A DNA stretch of 15,157 bases from a bacterium (GTDB lineage Bacteria > Patescibacteriota > Minisyncoccia > Phycocordibacterales > Phycocordibacteraceae): NCBI GenBank assembly GCA_021812955.1, contig JAKAMJ010000006.1, positions 1 through 15,157 of the forward strand, given 5' to 3'. The translations under genes and the position numbers were made by a program. A model generated the notes under the pieces. The model was given only the letters and a program-made list of their open reading frames with translations. It made no database searches and was not told the DNA's origin. The first letter of the stretch is position 1. Each line of letters begins with the position of its first letter. Below, in pieces: positions 12,292 through 15,157 of this stretch.

Positions 12292-13722
12292 CTATCGGAG
12301 CGCCGCCACTGCATCCGCCACAGCAAAAAGCACGCGCTCCGCCTGGTGCGGCGCCGTCAGGTGGATGCCGAGCGGCAGGTGCTTCCCATCCCGCTCGGCG
12401 GTGCCCATCGGCGTCGAGAGCGCTGGCATGCCGGTAAGGTTCGCCGTGACGGTGAAGATGTCTTCTAGATACATGGAAATCGGGTCGCTCTTCTCGCCAA
12501 ACTTGAACGCGGGAGAGAGTGTCGTCGGGAACGCGATCACGTCGCAGCGCTCGAACGCCCTTTCGTATTCGCGGCGAAGCGCGGCGCGCGCCGCAGTCGC
12601 CTTGCGATAGTACGCGTCTATGTAGCCGGACGATAGCACGAACGTGCCGAGCAGGATGCGCCGGCGCGTCTCGGGGCCGAACCCTTCCGTGCGCGAGAGC
12701 AGATAATCGTCGAGGAGCGACTTCCCGCGCGCAGCATGGCCGTAGCGCACGCCGTCGAGCCGCGCGAGATTGGTCGAGACTTCCGCCGGCATTATGACGT
12801 AATATGCCGCGAGCGCATGCCCGCTCGTCGGTAATTCGACATCGACGATAGTATGCCCGGCAGCCTCGAGCTGCGCCAGTGATGCGTCGAAGGCGGCCCG
12901 CACGTCTCCGGAGACGGTGTCCCCCAGAAGCGCGCGAGGAACGCCGATGCGCAACGCCTTCGGGACTTCGCGCGCGGGATGCAAACCGTCCGGTATGGTG
13001 GTCGAGTCGAGCGGGTCGACGCCGCGGATAGCGTCGAACAGGATGCGCGCGTCCTCTGGCGTCTTCGCGAGCGGGCCTATCTGGTCGAGCGACGAACCCA
13101 TAGCGATAGCTCCCGATCGTGATACCGCGCCATAGGTGGGCTTCAATCCGGTCAGTCCGCAGAGTGCGGCTGGCTGGCGGATAGAGCCGCCCGTGTCGGT
13201 GCCGAGCGCCGCGATGCACAGATGCGCCGCGACCGCAGCGGCAGACCCGCCGCTCGAACCGCCCGGCACGCGCTCCTGGTCATGCGGGTTGCGCGTCTTC
13301 CCGAACGCCGAGTGTTCGGTCGAGGAACCCATCGCGAATTCGTCCATGTTGGTGCGTCCGATGAAGAGCGCGCCAGCTTCCTTCAATTTCGCAATCACCG
13401 TAGCGTCGTAGGTGGCGCGATAATTCTCGAGCATCTTGCTTGCAGCGCTAGCGATGCGCCCGTCTATCAGTATGTTGTCTTTGATGGCGAGCGGGATGCC
13501 GCAAAGGAGCGGTGCATTCTCGCCCTCGGCGTCGATGCGCTCCTGCGCCGCGGCGATTGCCGCATCGTCGGCCGGGAATATTTCGAGATATGCGTTCAGC
13601 TCGGGATTCTTCGCTTCAGCGGCGGCGACGCACGCGCTCCACAGCTCGCGGACGGTCAGTTCGCGCGCGCGGAGCGCGCGCGCGGCTTCTGCTATCGTAA
13701 GCTCGTTCGGTGTCTTAGTCAT
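12292..13722 (-). CDS. gatA: Glu-tRNA(Gln)/Asp-tRNA(Asn) amidotransferase subunit A
   Basis: Amidase subunit of GatCAB, which releases ammonia from glutamine for converting Glu-tRNA(Gln) or Asp-tRNA(Asn) into the amide form. The 476-residue length is normal. The Ser-cisSer-Lys triad is present: K81 in GIPLAIKDN, S156 in VPGGSSGGS and S180 in LGTDTGGSIRQPA, each two positions after the S. aureus numbering I recall (79, 154, 178). The MDEFAMGSSTEHSAFG segment (126-141) is also diagnostic. The ATG overlaps the end of gatC (ATGACTAA), so translation is coupled. No gatB follows in this window; the next gene is the HEPN-like membrane protein. The catalytic assignment is firm. Confidence 0.96.
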   Translation of the reverse strand: MTKTPNELTIAEAARALRARELTVRELWSACVAAAEAKNPELNAYLEIFPADDAAIAAAQERIDAEGENAPLLCGIPLAIKDNILIDGRIASAASKMLENYRATYDATVIAKLKEAGALFIGRTNMDEFAMGSSTEHSAFGKTRNPHDQERVPGGSSGGSAAAVAAHLCIAALGTDTGGSIRQPAALCGLTGLKPTYGAVSRSGAIAMGSSLDQIGPLAKTPEDARILFDAIRGVDPLDSTTIPDGLHPAREVPKALRIGVPRALLGDTVSGDVRAAFDASLAQLEAAGHTIVDVELPTSGHALAAYYVIMPAEVSTNLARLDGVRYGHAARGKSLLDDYLLSRTEGFGPETRRRILLGTFVLSSGYIDAYYRKATAARAALRREYERAFERCDVIAFPTTLSPAFKFGEKSDPISMYLEDIFTVTANLTGMPALSTPMGTAERDGKHLPLGIHLTAPHQAERVLFAVADAVAALR

Positions 13723-14008
13723 GAGCGATGATCTGCTTCACCACGAGCGCATCACCCTCATGCGCAGGGAACTGCTCGACCAGCTTTTCGGTGAACGTCC
13801 GCGGCGCGTACGGCTCGCTGTCCTCGCGCATCACGTTGCGCAGCGCAGGCTTCTCGGCAGCTGAAGCAGACTGGATTTCGAGTGATTCGAGCTGCCCGAC
13901 ATACGCGAGTATCGCGTCGAACTCGCTCGTGAACTTCGCGAGCTCGTCGTCGCTGATCTCGATGCGTGCGAGCGCCGCTAGCTTCTTCACATCCTCGGTC
14001 GTTGCCAT
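13715..14008 (-). CDS. gatC: Glu-tRNA(Gln)/Asp-tRNA(Asn) amidotransferase subunit C
   Basis: Small stabilising subunit of GatCAB that wraps around GatA and GatB. The 97 residues start MATTEDVKKLAALARIEISD, the standard GatC N-terminal pattern, continue with FTSEFDAILAYVGQLESLEI (26-45) and end with the typical aromatic and acidic tail (MREDSEPYA; VEQFPAHEGDALVVKQII). The stop TAA overlaps the gatA start by 8 bases. Upstream, TAGCAT lies 6 bases before the ATG. The natural upstream neighbour on this strand appears to be ligA, now separated by a transposase element. Confidence 0.95.
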   Translation of the reverse strand: MATTEDVKKLAALARIEISDDELAKFTSEFDAILAYVGQLESLEIQSASAAEKPALRNVMREDSEPYAPRTFTEKLVEQFPAHEGDALVVKQIIAHD

Positions 14009-14014
14009 GGCACC

Positions 14015-14020
14015 ATGCTA
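14015..14020 (-). promoter_or_regulatory. possible -10 box of gatC-gatA
   Basis: TAGCAT (4 of 6 consensus positions) on the minus strand, exactly 6 bases before the gatC ATG. No Shine-Dalgarno. Confidence 0.3.
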
Positions 14021-14046
14021 TCACGCCGGTACCTTCTTGAGAAACC

Positions 14047-14067
14047 TGGACAAGTCAGACTTGTCCA
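14047..14067. repeat. left palindrome of the second transposase element
   Basis: Ten-base arms (TGGACAAGTC and its complement) around one central A. It contains the transposase stop codon (14055-14057). Confidence 0.85.
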
Positions 14068-14744
14068 AAATCAAGCTTCATCTGTTCCAAGCGATTTTGC
14101 ATACAGTCTCTAGCAAAATCTTTAAATTCTACAGGGTCTTCAAATAATTCCCCCATTATATCTTTATCCAAAATCGGCGAATCTATCCCGTGTGCATAGC
14201 TCGAAAGGCTACAAAGAGGACTGGCTGCTGCTCGCTCATACGCATCATCAAAATGTTCGACGGCTTGCACCAGGCCACCAGGATACAATTCGAACGGATT
14301 TTTTATCATGACGTACACGGCAAGATACCGAAGGTATTCATCTTCATCGACCGTCCTTCCTCGATATGATCCTTGAAACAAGCTGCCACGTTCATCATAC
14401 TTTGCGTTGAAATGCGTCGTCATGCTCCCGAAAACTTTCTGGGTAAATTTTGCTATACCTCCTTCTCGAATTTCCTTCAGCACAAGATGCAGATGGTTCG
14501 GCATTAACGCCCAGGCGAGCACATCCACCAACGGATCCCGCTCCGGCCACCAAACCGGACGTCCAAATGGCTCCATATCCGAGGCCGACCTTTCCCAATA
14601 CTCGTCTCGAAATCGGTCGTTCATGTAAAACAACAACGCATTGAAGCGCCGCTCATCCTTTAAATCACGCGTGATAGGAGCTCCTCTTGCTCCTCTTTTT
14701 ACTACATGAATGATTGAATCAACCGCATACGGCTCGACTCTCAT
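14055..14744 (-). CDS. Y1/HUH transposase (REP-associated or IS200-like)
   Basis: A 229-residue single-strand DNA transposase. HUH motif H84-L-H86 in ALMPNHLHLVL, conserved GSLFQGSYRGR (120-130), and catalytic tyrosine Y144 in YLRYLAVYVMIKNP (Y144 is the last Tyr of that run). It differs strongly from the transposase at 8502-9173 in size and tail, so the two are not recent copies. Both active-site motifs are intact. The start at 14744 has TATACT exactly 6 bases upstream. The final codons and the stop read into the left palindrome, so the hairpin is part of the gene. Confidence 0.9.
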   Translation of the reverse strand: MRVEPYAVDSIIHVVKRGARGAPITRDLKDERRFNALLFYMNDRFRDEYWERSASDMEPFGRPVWWPERDPLVDVLAWALMPNHLHLVLKEIREGGIAKFTQKVFGSMTTHFNAKYDERGSLFQGSYRGRTVDEDEYLRYLAVYVMIKNPFELYPGGLVQAVEHFDDAYERAAASPLCSLSSYAHGIDSPILDKDIMGELFEDPVEFKDFARDCMQNRLEQMKLDFGQV

Positions 14745-14750
14745 CCAGAC

Positions 14751-14756
14751 AGTATA
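14751..14756 (-). promoter_or_regulatory. -10 box of the second transposase
   Basis: TATACT on the minus strand, 6 bases before the ATG. The right palindrome just upstream contributes TTGTCC as a possible, poorly spaced -35. Confidence 0.4.
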
Positions 14757-14769
14757 TCGTCTTTGGCTT

Positions 14770-14790
14770 TGGACAAGTCAGACTTGTCCA
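14770..14790. repeat. right palindrome of the second transposase element
   Basis: Identical in all 21 positions to 14047-14067. Confidence 0.85.
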
Positions 14791-14817
14791 CTTAAAATTC
14801 TTGCCACATGATACACA

Positions 14818-15157
14818 TCATATGAGGAGTTTTAGGAACGCTGGTTCGTCGATGACGGGGACGCCGAGCTGCTCGGCGCGAGCTAGCTTGGAGCCGGCGG
14901 CTTCGCCCGCGACGACGAAGGAGGTCTTGGTCGAAACGTTTCCCGCTGGCTTTCCGCCTGCCTTGCGCACGAGCGCCTCGGCCTCTTCGCGCGAGAGTGT
15001 CGGGAGCGTGCCGGTCACCACTACCGTCTGTCCGTCGAGCGGCCCCGCCGCTGGCGCCTCGACCTTTTGCACCTTTATATGCTCAAGCAAGCGGGCGAGA
15101 AGCGCCTGATTCTCGGCCTGTGCAAACCAGGTATGCACAGCCGCGCCGATGACGGGA
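14818..15157 (-). CDS. ligA: NAD-dependent DNA ligase, C-terminal part with BRCT domain (partial)
   Basis: The 3' end of ligA; the gene continues beyond the right edge. The visible 112 residues open with PVIGAAVHTWF, the end of the helix-hairpin-helix region (family pattern IGxxVAxSIxxFF), then AQAENQALLARLL. The BRCT domain follows: LDGQTVVVTGTL, EEAEALVRKAGGKPAGNVS, TSFVVAGEAAGSKLARAEQLGVPVIDE and the final FLKLL (split here at conserved blocks). LigA joins Okazaki fragments and seals repair nicks with NAD+ as cofactor. The catalytic domain lies outside the window. A ligA-gatC-gatA order is also found in Firmicutes, which suggests that the transposase between them is an insertion. Confidence 0.93.
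   Translation of the reverse strand, partial: PVIGAAVHTWFAQAENQALLARLLEHIKVQKVEAPAAGPLDGQTVVVTGTLPTLSREEAEALVRKAGGKPAGNVSTKTSFVVAGEAAGSKLARAEQLGVPVIDEPAFLKLLI

Larger units (their letters stand above)
14047..14790. mobile_element. Y1 transposase element bracketed by identical palindromes
   Basis: A 744-base unit with the same 21-bp palindrome at both ends (14047-14067 and 14770-14790) and one Y1 transposase gene between them. It is AT-richer than its neighbours. It splits ligA from gatC and leaves both genes intact. Confidence 0.75.

Noticed and set aside
12242..13219. 325-codon open frame on the minus strand
   Set aside because: It is an alternative frame of gatA with Arg/Gly-rich composition.
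1..15157. CRISPR array or rRNA genes
   Set aside because: No regularly spaced repeat series longer than the two-copy end repeat at 8459-8515, and no rRNA sequence is recognisable on either strand.

Overview
The window reads as a moderately GC-rich bacterial chromosome segment using the standard code, most like a Patescibacteria/CPR (Parcubacteria-type) genome. This is inferred from gene content and style: a diadenylate cyclase fused to a YbbR domain, a secreted DUF5666 protein, a secreted glycoside-hydrolase-like barrel with an N-terminal helical repeat common in CPR exoproteins, short compact genes, and -10 hexamers lying almost on the start codons. No marker gene fixes the taxonomy.

Layout. 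1-157: left edge with a possible tail of an upstream gene. 158-877 (+): ZIP-family metal transporter. 894-1025 (-): remnant of a LUD-domain gene. 1058-2239 (+): CdaA-YbbR fusion making c-di-AMP, convergent with a stand-alone receiver-domain protein (2248-2646, -) and a P3A-like proton-pump ATPase (2713-5043, -). 5106-5570 (+): PAP2 phosphatase of BcrC type, ending at a strong bidirectional terminator shared with the DUF5666 protein (5655-6338, -). 6493-8426 (-): EamA-type membrane protein, FMN-binding split-barrel protein, and the secreted barrel protein.

8459-11270 is an accessory islet. It holds a REP-associated tyrosine transposase between inverted repeats, a cluster of hairpins, a GNAT-GNAT-ASCH fusion with its own consensus promoter, leader and terminator, and a stand-alone ASCH protein. 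At 11268-11552 (-) lies a gene that the protein track cannot show: an initiator tRNA (anticodon CAT) interrupted between U33 and C34 by a compact 214-nt group I intron. P, Q, R and S core elements, a P1 hairpin with U-G at the splice site, and the terminal G can all be read.

11644-12225 (-) is a membrane protein with a HEPN-like RNxxxH motif. 12292-14008 (-) is gatC-gatA (overlapping, translationally coupled) for the glutamyl/aspartyl-tRNA amidotransferase. A second Y1 transposase, bracketed by two identical 21-bp palindromes, separates gatC from the C-terminal part of ligA, which runs off the right edge.

Theme: most genes carry a TANNNT-type -10 box 6-10 nt before the ATG and no Shine-Dalgarno, suggesting widespread leaderless mRNAs. 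The GNAT-ASCH gene is the clear exception, with consensus promoter, 77-nt leader and strong SD, which fits foreign origin or leader-based regulation.
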